Assembly (NCBI GenBank): GCA_023864145.1
Contig: JAIVER010000093.1
Coordinates: forward strand, 1-5,826
Length of the DNA: 5,826 nucleotides
Direction of reading: 5' to 3'
From: Thiohalomonas sp.
Lineage (GTDB): Bacteria > Pseudomonadota > Gammaproteobacteria > GRL18
Under the pieces are notes generated by a model. That model searched no databases. It was not told where the DNA came from and worked only from the letters and a program-made list of their open reading frames with translations. Positions 1 to 5,826 of this stretch are shown here, in pieces (the first letter of the stretch is position 1; each line of letters starts with the position of its first letter). A program made the translations under genes and the position numbers.

Positions 1-1
1 A

Positions 2-109
2 CAGAAAATTAATGAGTTTTTTGATGAAATTTTACCGAGCATTGGAAAATCATTAGATTCTCGAATTAATGATAATTTCCAAGTGTTCGAGCCTGCATTT
101 TCAAGTTGA
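2..109 (+). CDS. C-terminal end of an unidentified protein (partial)
   Basis: An open frame enters from the left edge and ends at TGA 107-109, giving 35 residues that begin QKINEFFDEI and end VFEPAFSS. The composition (alternating acidic and hydrophobic residues, with no low-complexity run) is compatible with a real protein tail. No start or domain is visible and I do not recognise the family. It runs in the same direction as the transposase gene, 48 bases upstream of it. Its stop codon is embedded in the left arm of a small hairpin (106-127). An alternative is that this frame is open by chance, since 35 codons is short for AT-rich DNA. Extending the sequence to the left would settle this. 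Confidence 0.45.
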   Translation, partial: QKINEFFDEILPSIGKSLDSRINDNFQVFEPAFSS

Positions 110-127
110 TTGGGTATACACAATCAA
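106..127. repeat. 7-bp perfect hairpin upstream of the transposase gene
   Basis: TTGATTG (106-112) and CAATCAA (121-127) are exact reverse complements around an 8-base loop, GGTATACA. The hairpin overlaps the TGA stop of the upstream frame and lies 30 bases before the transposase ATG. It has no following T-run, so it is not a standard intrinsic terminator. Part of it (111-127) also resembles the minus strand of 5730-5746 (13 of 17 positions), so it may be the left edge of the transposase-associated element. Confidence 0.5.
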
Positions 128-157
128 AGTTAATACTACTAGGCAAATGGCTTAATC

Positions 158-874
158 ATGGCACGATTACCACGACTCAACTTACCCGGAATTGCTCAAC
201 ATATTATTCAAAGAGGCAATAATCGTCAGGCTTGTTTTTTTTCTGAGCAAGACTATGTCATATATCTTGATAAGCTTAATGAATACAGTAAAAAATATAA
301 TGTTCAAATTCATAGTTATATTTTGATGACAAATCATGTGCATTTACTTTTAACACCTGAGGAACCTGATGGTGTCAGTCGATTACTTCAATCACTGGGG
401 CGATATTATGTAGGCTATATCAATCAGAGCTATCAACGAAGCGGGACATTGTGGGAAGGTCGCTTTAAATCAACATTAGTTGACACTGAAAACTATTTGT
501 TAATTGTCAGTCGCTATATTGAACTCAACCCAGTTAGAGCTAAGATGGTAGTTCATCCTGCTGAATATCCATGGTCCAGTTATCAAAAAAATGCTATGGG
601 AAAAGCTATTAACCTGATTACACCACATGCCTGTTATCAGGCGCTGGGTAAAACCGACAAAGAAAGACATATTGTTTATCAAGCATTATTTGATCATAAA
701 ATCCCAAATTTAACTTTGAATGAGATTCGTAATACGACGAATAAAGCATGGGTACTTGGTGATAATGTTTTCAAAAAGCAAATTGAAGATCAAACAGGTC
801 GGCGTGCCTCACCCTCATTACGTGGAGGCGATAGAAAGTCAGCTCAATATAAACTGAAAAATAAAACGCAATAA
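158..874 (+). CDS. REP-associated tyrosine transposase (RAYT, IS200-like Y1 family)
   Basis: This is a 238-residue single-strand DNA transposase of the Y1/HUH class. The N-terminus MARLPRLNLPG...HIIQRGNNRQ is typical of the family and supports the ATG at 158, although no good Shine-Dalgarno sequence precedes it. The metal-binding HUH motif is H60-V-H62 within MTNHVHLLL. The stretch LWEGRFKS (98-105) and the helix SRYIELNPVRA (118-128) follow. By comparison with E. coli TnpA-REP as I remember it, Y120 is the likely nucleophile, with Y113 a less likely alternative. The PWSSY block (138-142) is also typical, and the C-terminus is basic (TGRRASPSLRGGDRKS), plausibly for DNA binding. Length and motifs look intact, with no frameshift. 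RAYTs are usually single-copy genes that act on flanking palindromic repeats. A repeat begins two bases after this stop codon and a related copy lies about 4.8 kb away. Expression signals are weak (TTGGGT at 110-115 and TAATAC at 131-136, 15-base spacing). Confidence 0.93.
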   Translation: MARLPRLNLPGIAQHIIQRGNNRQACFFSEQDYVIYLDKLNEYSKKYNVQIHSYILMTNHVHLLLTPEEPDGVSRLLQSLGRYYVGYINQSYQRSGTLWEGRFKSTLVDTENYLLIVSRYIELNPVRAKMVVHPAEYPWSSYQKNAMGKAINLITPHACYQALGKTDKERHIVYQALFDHKIPNLTLNEIRNTTNKAWVLGDNVFKKQIEDQTGRRASPSLRGGDRKSAQYKLKNKTQ

Positions 875-875
875 A

Positions 876-899
876 TCATTAACTCTGACCCCCTTGATA
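876..899 (+). repeat. RAYT-associated repeat, right flank copy (core ACTCTGACCCC)
   Basis: The segment starts TCATTAACTCTGACC and ends CCCTTGATA, two bases past the transposase stop. Its 11-base core ACTCTGACCCC (882-892) is repeated exactly, in inverted orientation, at 5716-5726. Similarity extends over about 24 bases with one indel and two substitutions. Its position beside the transposase gene suggests a recognition or end sequence of that enzyme, which is inference. No internal hairpin is visible in this copy. Confidence 0.7.
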
Positions 900-924
900 A
901 TAAAAATTATTTATCTGCATTCCT

Positions 925-933
925 TGTTATAAT
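925..933 (+). promoter_or_regulatory. Extended -10 promoter for the dehydrogenase gene
   Basis: TGT followed by a consensus TATAAT (928-933) forms a TGN-TATAAT extended -10 element. The -35 region is only AT-rich (around 905-912) with no TTGACA-like hexamer, which extended -10 promoters tolerate. Transcription would start near 940, giving a leader of roughly 27 bases to the ATG at 967. The element lies 26 bases beyond the transposase-associated repeat. Confidence 0.6.
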
Positions 934-966
934 AGCCATCCTTATTTATTTGCTTATTTGTGCCTC

Positions 967-3900
967 ATGACTGACTTATCAAACAAAATTTTAACTAATA
1001 TTCGTGAAATTCCGTATAACTATACGTCTTTTTCTGATCGTGAAATTATTATCCGTTTTCTGGGTGAAAAAGCCTGGGATGTGTTGAATACTTTGCGTTC
1101 TAAACGTGTCACAGGGCGTTCTGCCAGAATGCTGTTTGAAGTATTAGGTGATATTTGGGTAGTATCCAGAAATCCATTTATTGAAGATGACTTAATTGAG
1201 AATCCTAAACGTCGGGATGCGTTGTTAGAGGCCTTAAATCATCGCTTAACACAAATACGATTACGTGCGGATGCTAATGAATCAGTATTAGAACTGCTAG
1301 CGCGTGTAGAAAAAGCGGTAAATGAGTTTAAAGTCTGGTTAATTGAGAGCGCGATCAAACGCCGTAAGATTTATAAAAAACTCATTAAAATGACACGAAA
1401 AGATAATATTTATTTTGATGGTTTGTCACGGGTGAGTCATGTGACTGATGCCAGTGACTGGCGTGTTGAATTTCCTTTTGTAGTGCTCACGCCTGATACA
1501 GAAGAAGAAGTGCAGAAACTGGTACAGGGATGTATTGACTTAGCTCTGGCAATTATTCCTCGTGGTGGTGGTACGGGTTATACCGGCGGTGCTGTACCTT
1601 TGACCACAAATTCGGTGGTTATCAATACTGAAAAATTAGATTCTCTGGGTAAAGTGCTTCATCAGCCTATTCTTTGTCGAACAGATGAACAGGCTGATGC
1701 ATATGAAATGAGTATAGCGACAGCGGCAACCGGAGCAGGCGTGGTGACACGACGGGTTTCTGATCTGGCTGATGAGCAGGCACTGGTATTTGCTGTTGAT
1801 CCAACTTCTCAGGATGCTTCCTGTATTGGCGGCAATATCGCCATGAATGCTGGAGGTAAAAAGGCAGTAATGTGGGGCACGACACTGGACAATCTACTCT
1901 CCTGGAAAATGGTCACCCCTGATGCCCGATGGATGACGGTTGAGCGCCTGGAGCATAATCTCGGTAAAATTCATGAATTGAAAGTTGCCCGTTTTAAAGT
2001 CACTCGATTTGCCTCCAATGGTAAAGATATCGATAGCGAAACAATTCTTGAAATTCCCGGTACGGAATTACGCAAGCAGGGCCTGGGTAAGGATGTTACC
2101 AATAAATTTTTAGGCGGCTTACCGGCCATTCAAAAAGAAGGCTGTGATGGTATAGTGACCTCTGCCGTTTTTATTCTGCATAAAATGCCGAAACACATTC
2201 GTACTGTCTGCATGGAATTTTTTGGTTCTGATATGGGCAATTCTGTCCCGGCGATAGTTGAAACTATTGATTATCTGAAAACGCAGGAAAATATTGTCTT
2301 AGCCAGTCTGGAACATATGGATGAACGTTATATTAAAGCGGTTGGCTATTCTACTAAATCACCAAAATCTGAATTGCCTAAAATGGTGTTATTAGCCGAT
2401 ATTGCTTCTGATGATGAAAATTCTGTTGCTCAGGTGGCTTCAAAAATTGTGCGGCTGGCTAATGCCCGTGATGCCGAGGGCTTTATTGCTGTCAGTCCGG
2501 AAGCAAGAAAATTTTTCTGGTTAGACCGGGCAAGAACAGCAGCGATTGCCTCACATACCAATGCTTTTAAAGTAAATGAAGATGTCGTAATACCACTGGA
2601 CAAGCTGGCAGACTATGCACTGGGTATTGAGCGTATTAACATTATCCATTCTATCAAAAATAAATTAAAAATTGTTCGCGCAGTCGATAAATATCTGTAC
2701 AACGATCTTAAAATCACCTCAAACAACCCTGAATTTGAAGGCTCTGAAGAAGCTCAATATATTATTGAGGATAAAAAAACAGCGGCCTTAAAATTAACTA
2801 CAGCGATTCAGACTCGCTGGAATACTATGCTTGAGCATCTGGATACGCCGATTCAACAATTCAGTAATATAATCAGCACGGATCAGCTTTTAGGTGAATA
2901 TGATAAGAAAGACGTTACTTTTTTTGAGTTGTTACAAAAGCGAAGGCTAAGAATTTCCTATCGTGATGAAGTAGAAAAGCCTTTAAAAGAGCTGTTCAGC
3001 GGGCTTAATCTTGCAGATGTTAATGGACATCTGGATAAGATTCATGCCGATATACGTCCCGGGCGTTTATTTGTTGCGACCCATATGCATGCTGGTGATG
3101 GTAACGTTCATACCAATATACCTGTGCATTCTAATGACTATGAAATGCTGCACACAGCTGAAAAAGTGGTCGCAGAAATTATGGCTTTGGCAGAGTCTCT
3201 GGGCGGTGTTATTTCTGGTGAGCATGGTATCGGTATCACCAAACTGCAGTTTCTGAGTGATGACATATTATCAGCGTTTAAAACCTATAAAGATGAAGTT
3301 GATCCGGATAATCATTTTAACCCAGGTAAACTCATGCCCGGCTCTGGTCTGGAAAAAGCCTATACACCATCACTACAATTACTGCAGCAAGAAGCATTGA
3401 TTCTAGAGGCTAGTGAATTGGGCTCTTTGAATAACGACATTAAAGATTGTCTGCGCTGTGGTAAATGTAAGCCCCTGTGTAATACCCATATCCCCAGAGC
3501 CAATCTGCTGTATTCACCACGTAATAAAATTTTGGGTACAGGGCTGATCATCGAGGCTTTTCTCTATGAAGAACAAACACGCAGGGGTATTTCACTATGT
3601 CATTTTGATGAGATGAATGATGTAGCGGATCATTGTACGGTCTGTCATAAATGTTTAAATCCTTGTCCGGTGAATATCGACTTTGGTGATGTGACCATTC
3701 GTATGCGCACGATCCTGCGTAATCGCTCGCAAAAACGCTTTTCTCTCATGAGTAAAGTGGCGATGGCATTTCTTAATGTGACCGATCCATTAACTATTAA
3801 AATGATGCGCAAGGTGATGATTGAATGGTCATACAAAGGTCAGCGTCTGGGACATAAGCTGGCCAAGCATTTTGCTTTGATCTCTAAAGGAAAACAGCCT

Positions 3901-4878
3901 CATGTGACTCATGGCAAAATGCCTATTAAAGCGCAGGTGATTAACTTTGTTAAAAAGCCTATGCCTGCAGATATTCCCAGTCAGACAACACGTCAATTAC
4001 TGGGCATTGAAGATAGCAGTACTATTCCAATTTTAAGAAATGCCAGCGCACTTAATAAAGAAAATAATGCTGCTGAAGAGGCAGATTCGGTTTTTTATTT
4101 TCCCGGCTGTGGCTCTGAGCGTTTATTCAGTCAGGTTGCTATGGCAACCTTAGCGATGTTATATCATGCTGGTGCGCAGACGGTATTACCGCCAAGTTAT
4201 CTCTGCTGCGGCTATCCGCAAACTGCAGCTGGTGAAGAAGAAAAAGGGCAGGCAATATCCATAGAAAATCAGGTATTATTTCATCGCATAGCTAATACTC
4301 TGAACTATATGGATATCAAAACTATTTTGGTATCATGCGGCACCTGCATGGATCAACTCTTACATTACCAATTTCAGAAGATTTTCCCTGACTGTCGTTT
4401 ATTGGATATTCATGAATATCTGGCAGAAAAGGGCTATAGTCTGGATGCTGATCATCAGGCGCTTGGTTATATCTATCATGATCCCTGTCATACACCTATT
4501 AAGACAGAAGCACCTATAAATGTGGCAAAAAAGATTTTAGGTGAGAATGTGATTTTGTCGGATCGCTGCTGTGGTGAGTCAGGTACCTTAGCCGTCTCAA
4601 GACCCGATATTTCGACCCAGTTACGCTATCGTAAACAAGAAGAGTTAACTAAAAACATTATTAGCCTGGCTAATGATGATGCGTCTAAAACAGAGCAGCT
4701 GAAATTACTAACAACATGCCCGGCCTGTCAACAAGGCTTAAATCGCTATCGTGAAGAAACCGGCATGACCGCGGAATATATTGTCGTAGAATTGTGTCAA
4801 AAAATACTCGGTGAGAACTGGCAAAAGGAGTTTATTGATAATGTTGCCAATGGCGGAATAGAAAGAGTCTTATTGTAG
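967..4878 (+). CDS. FAD-linked D-2-hydroxyacid dehydrogenase / 4Fe-4S / CCG-domain fusion (DUF3683, YdiJ-like)
   Basis: A 1303-residue cytoplasmic flavo-iron-sulfur oxidoreductase that combines GlcD-like and GlcF-like parts. An N-terminal DUF3683-type domain (about 1-150) precedes the FAD-binding domain: [11 protein letters not shown] (198-208), DPTS (278-281), [11 protein letters not shown] (287-297), and a YdiJ-like block around LGKDV (373-377) and KEGCDG (390-395). The FAD-oxidase C-terminal domain carries [10 protein letters not shown] (706-715), GEHGIG (751-756) and NPGKLMPG (785-792). A long, probably helical insert lies at about 565-690. Two 4Fe-4S motifs follow: C828/C831/C834/C838 and C890/C893/C896/C900. 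Two cysteine-rich CCG domains end the protein: C1048, C1080-C1081, C1124/C1127, then C1174, C1201-C1202, C1251/C1254. All expected cysteines are present. Family knowledge suggests D-lactate, D-2-hydroxyglutarate or glycolate as substrate and a quinone-linked acceptor, but the substrate cannot be read from sequence. No signal peptide or membrane segment is seen. ATG 967 (MTDLSNK) is preferred over in-frame TTG 958; neither has a clear Shine-Dalgarno sequence. Confidence 0.93.
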   Translation: MTDLSNKILTNIREIPYNYTSFSDREIIIRFLGEKAWDVLNTLRSKRVTGRSARMLFEVLGDIWVVSRNPFIEDDLIENPKRRDALLEALNHRLTQIRLRADANESVLELLARVEKAVNEFKVWLIESAIKRRKIYKKLIKMTRKDNIYFDGLSRVSHVTDASDWRVEFPFVVLTPDTEEEVQKLVQGCIDLALAIIPRGGGTGYTGGAVPLTTNSVVINTEKLDSLGKVLHQPILCRTDEQADAYEMSIATAATGAGVVTRRVSDLADEQALVFAVDPTSQDASCIGGNIAMNAGGKKAVMWGTTLDNLLSWKMVTPDARWMTVERLEHNLGKIHELKVARFKVTRFASNGKDIDSETILEIPGTELRKQGLGKDVTNKFLGGLPAIQKEGCDGIVTSAVFILHKMPKHIRTVCMEFFGSDMGNSVPAIVETIDYLKTQENIVLASLEHMDERYIKAVGYSTKSPKSELPKMVLLADIASDDENSVAQVASKIVRLANARDAEGFIAVSPEARKFFWLDRARTAAIASHTNAFKVNEDVVIPLDKLADYALGIERINIIHSIKNKLKIVRAVDKYLYNDLKITSNNPEFEGSEEAQYIIEDKKTAALKLTTAIQTRWNTMLEHLDTPIQQFSNIISTDQLLGEYDKKDVTFFELLQKRRLRISYRDEVEKPLKELFSGLNLADVNGHLDKIHADIRPGRLFVATHMHAGDGNVHTNIPVHSNDYEMLHTAEKVVAEIMALAESLGGVISGEHGIGITKLQFLSDDILSAFKTYKDEVDPDNHFNPGKLMPGSGLEKAYTPSLQLLQQEALILEASELGSLNNDIKDCLRCGKCKPLCNTHIPRANLLYSPRNKILGTGLIIEAFLYEEQTRRGISLCHFDEMNDVADHCTVCHKCLNPCPVNIDFGDVTIRMRTILRNRSQKRFSLMSKVAMAFLNVTDPLTIKMMRKVMIEWSYKGQRLGHKLAKHFALISKGKQPHVTHGKMPIKAQVINFVKKPMPADIPSQTTRQLLGIEDSSTIPILRNASALNKENNAAEEADSVFYFPGCGSERLFSQVAMATLAMLYHAGAQTVLPPSYLCCGYPQTAAGEEEKGQAISIENQVLFHRIANTLNYMDIKTILVSCGTCMDQLLHYQFQKIFPDCRLLDIHEYLAEKGYSLDADHQALGYIYHDPCHTPIKTEAPINVAKKILGENVILSDRCCGESGTLAVSRPDISTQLRYRKQEELTKNIISLANDDASKTEQLKLLTTCPACQQGLNRYREETGMTAEYIVVELCQKILGENWQKEFIDNVANGGIERVLL

Positions 4879-4930
4879 ACGGGCGAGGCTAGGTTATTAC
4901 GTTGCTAAATTTGCATGTTACTCTTATCAA

Positions 4931-5587
4931 CTAAAAGCCTTCCTTCACCCCATCAGGTGTACCGACTAAAAGCACATCAGCAGGACGTATGGCAAACAAA
5001 CCATTGGTGACCACACCAACAATATCATTGAGCTGTTTTTCAAGCTTTACCGGCTCCATGATCTCCATGCTGTAAATATCAAGAATAACATTACCATTAT
5101 CAGTGGTGAAGCCTTCACGTAAAACGGGCTCGCCGCCAAGCTTAACAATCTCACGAGCCACATAACTACGAGCCATTGGAATGACTTCAACCGGTAGAGG
5201 AAATTTACCCATATAGCTCACTAGTTTTGTTTCATCAACAATACAAACAAATTTATCTGCAACTGCTGCGACAATTTTTTCACGTGTTAATGCGCCGCCG
5301 CCGCCTTTAATTAGGTGTAAAGCCTTGTTGGTTTCATCCGCACCATCAATATAGACAGATATTTCACTGACTGAATTCAAATCAAAGACTTCGATCCCAT
5401 GACCACGTAAACGCTCTGCCGTTGCTTCGGAGCTTGCCACCGCACCATTAATTTTATATTTTATTTTTGCCAGTTCATCAATAAAGAAATTTGCTGTAGA
5501 GCCTGTGCCTAGACCAATAATCGTATCGGCTACAACGTGTTCAATAGCGGCTTGTGCCACTGCCTGTTTCATTTCATCTTGATTCAT
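4931..5587 (-). CDS. rpiA: Ribose-5-phosphate isomerase A
   Basis: A 218-residue enzyme that interconverts ribose-5-phosphate and ribulose-5-phosphate in the non-oxidative pentose phosphate pathway, in the cytoplasm. All hallmark motifs are present: the phosphate-binding loop GLGTGSTA (25-32), SSEATAERL (52-60), DGADE (81-85), [11 protein letters not shown] (94-104), and DETK ending at K121. D81, D84, K94 and the catalytic-base glutamate E103 fall at the same numbers as in E. coli RpiA (219 residues), so the protein is full length and looks active. The start ATG (complement of 5585-5587) has a good Shine-Dalgarno sequence. The stop is TAG (complement of 4931-4933), facing the dehydrogenase stop across 52 bases. 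That gap shows no clear hairpin plus T-run for either gene, so read-through and antisense overlap are possible. The gene appears to be transcribed alone from the 5588-5700 region. Confidence 0.98.
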   Translation of the reverse strand: MNQDEMKQAVAQAAIEHVVADTIIGLGTGSTANFFIDELAKIKYKINGAVASSEATAERLRGHGIEVFDLNSVSEISVYIDGADETNKALHLIKGGGGALTREKIVAAVADKFVCIVDETKLVSYMGKFPLPVEVIPMARSYVAREIVKLGGEPVLREGFTTDNGNVILDIYSMEIMEPVKLEKQLNDIVGVVTNGLFAIRPADVLLVGTPDGVKEGF

Positions 5588-5592
5588 TTATT

Positions 5593-5598
5593 TCTCCA
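5593..5598 (-). promoter_or_regulatory. rpiA ribosome binding site
   Basis: On the minus strand TGGAGA (complement of 5593-5598) lies about six bases before the rpiA ATG, a near-ideal Shine-Dalgarno placement. It is the clearest ribosome binding site in the window and fixes the rpiA start. Confidence 0.85.
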
Positions 5599-5630
5599 AA
5601 TATCAGTATTTAATGTAGAAGTGACTTATT

Positions 5631-5660
5631 TTTATAATCTGTATTTTGTGAGGTATTATC
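5631..5660 (-). promoter_or_regulatory. Possible rpiA -10 elements
   Basis: Two minus-strand -10-like hexamers lie upstream of rpiA: TATAAA (complement of 5631-5636) and GATAAT (complement of 5655-5660). Neither has a convincing TTGACA-like partner at 16-18 bases, so the choice between them is open. Either would give a leader of about 40 to 65 bases. Confidence 0.3.
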
Positions 5661-5666
5661 CTTGAT

Positions 5667-5694
5667 TTGACTATAAAGCACCAGAGCCTATCAT
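5667..5694 (+). promoter_or_regulatory. Possible rightward promoter (TTGACT, 16 bases, TATCAT)
   Basis: TTGACT (5667-5672) and TATCAT (5689-5694) each match the sigma-70 hexamers at five of six positions with a 16-base spacer. Transcription would start near 5701 and read through the repeat and the hairpin at 5751-5775 into the frame that runs off the right edge. It is one of the better promoter matches in the window, but AT-rich intergenic DNA yields such matches by chance. Confidence 0.4.
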
Positions 5695-5708
5695 AAAGTA
5701 TATCTATC

Positions 5709-5746
5709 TATCAAAGGGGTCAGAGTAAATTGATATGTTATACCCA
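5709..5746 (-). repeat. Solo copy of the RAYT-associated element, inverted
   Basis: Read on the minus strand this stretch starts TGGGTATAACATATCAA (5746-5730), continues TTTACTCTGACCCC to 5716, and ends TTTGATA at 5709. The second half matches the repeat after the transposase gene (876-899), including the exact core ACTCTGACCCC. The first half matches 13 of 17 positions of 111-127, upstream of the transposase gene. It therefore looks like both ends of the transposase element joined with the gene missing. Three tandem TATC units (5701-5712) overlap its outer edge. Confidence 0.6.
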
Positions 5747-5750
5747 TGAC

Positions 5751-5775
5751 CTATGAAAATGCTTGATTTTCATAG
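5751..5775. repeat. Perfect 10-bp-stem hairpin
   Basis: CTATGAAAAT (5751-5760) and ATTTTCATAG (5766-5775) are exact reverse complements around the loop GCTTG. No T-run follows on either strand, so it is not a typical terminator. It begins four bases beyond the solo repeat and contains the first two ATG codons (5753, 5759) of the frame that exits the window. It could be part of the palindromic repeat unit, or an RNA structure in a leader. Confidence 0.7.
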
Positions 5776-5826
5776 AGAAGAAGATCAAAATTATCCAATG
5801 ACGCAAATTACTCTCACAGCCCATGA
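5753..5826 (+). CDS. Possible N-terminal start of an unidentified rightward gene (partial)
   Basis: A frame opens right after an in-frame TGA (5747-5749) and stays open to the window edge, 24 complete codons. Candidate ATG starts are at 5753, 5759 and 5798. The last gives a natural-looking N-terminus, MTQITLTAH. No good Shine-Dalgarno sequence is visible; a purine-rich stretch (5774-5783) is about 14 bases before ATG 5798. A fair rightward promoter lies at 5667-5694, which would make this gene divergent from rpiA. The fragment is too short to assign a family, and the frame may be open by chance. Confidence 0.35.
   Translation, partial: MKMLDFHREEDQNYPMTQITLTAH

Noticed and set aside
500..682. 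Minus-strand open frame of 60 codons inside the transposase gene.
   Set aside because: It lies fully within the conserved transposase coding region and has no supporting signal.
958..966. Upstream in-frame TTG start adding three residues to the dehydrogenase.
   Set aside because: It has no Shine-Dalgarno sequence and adds only M-C-L before the natural-looking MTDLSNK start at ATG 967.
1667..3836. Several open frames of 60-80 codons inside the dehydrogenase gene on both strands (for example 1667-1885, 3011-3256, 3360-3551, 3645-3836).
   Set aside because: They are shadows of the real frame, which has conserved motifs throughout; none has a recognisable domain or ribosome binding site.
967..4878. 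Possibility that the very long frame is two genes (glcD-like and glcF-like) joined by a sequencing artefact.
   Set aside because: The frame is continuous, the junction (residues about 793-827) reads as normal protein, and FAD/Fe-S/CCG fusions of this kind are an established family.
5722..5814. Imperfect inverted repeat AGAGTAAATTG (5722-5732) and CAAATTACTCT (5804-5814), plus direct repeats CCCATGA at 5743-5749 and 5820-5826, suggesting a longer palindromic element.
   Set aside because: The match is 10 of 11 in AT-rich sequence, and the right-hand part may be the coding start of a gene. The core GACCCC is not preserved on the right side. Not strong enough to call a terminal inverted repeat.
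1..5826. CRISPR arrays, tRNA or rRNA genes, toxin-antitoxin pairs, phage genes.
   Set aside because: No spaced direct-repeat array, no cloverleaf-like or rRNA-like segment, and no such coding sequence was seen.

Overview
This is an AT-rich bacterial chromosomal segment, most likely from a gammaproteobacterium. The evidence is an RpiA whose catalytic residues fall at E. coli numbering, a giant FAD/Fe-S dehydrogenase of the YdiJ/DUF3683 type, and a RAYT-type transposase with an adjacent CTCTGACCCC-containing repeat. I cannot name the genus. There is no sign of phage, plasmid, CRISPR, tRNA or rRNA in the window.

Layout from left to right: (1) the last 35 codons of an unidentified rightward gene (stop at 107-109), whose stop lies inside a short hairpin; (2) a rightward IS200-like/REP-associated tyrosine transposase (158-874), followed two bases after its stop by a repeat with core ACTCTGACCCC; (3) an extended -10 promoter and a 1303-residue FAD-linked oxidase/4Fe-4S/CCG fusion protein (967-4878); (4) rpiA on the minus strand (4931-5587), convergent with the dehydrogenase across a 52-bp gap with no convincing terminator; (5) an upstream region (5588-5826) with the rpiA ribosome binding site, a fair rightward promoter, a second inverted copy of the transposase-associated repeat, a perfect 10-bp-stem hairpin, and a possible beginning of a rightward gene running off the window.

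The dehydrogenase probably oxidises a D-2-hydroxyacid (such as D-lactate, D-2-hydroxyglutarate or glycolate) and passes electrons through FAD and two [4Fe-4S] clusters to the respiratory chain. RpiA interconverts ribose-5-phosphate and ribulose-5-phosphate in the pentose phosphate pathway. The two genes are convergent and need not be functionally linked.

The least ordinary signal is the relation between the transposase locus and the small repeat upstream of rpiA. The minus strand of 5709-5746 resembles the transposase gene's left flank (TGGGTATA...ATCAA) joined directly to its right flank (ATCA...ACTCTGACCCC...TTGATA), as if it were an internally deleted, non-autonomous copy of the same element. 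Nothing else in the window suggests a new multi-gene system.
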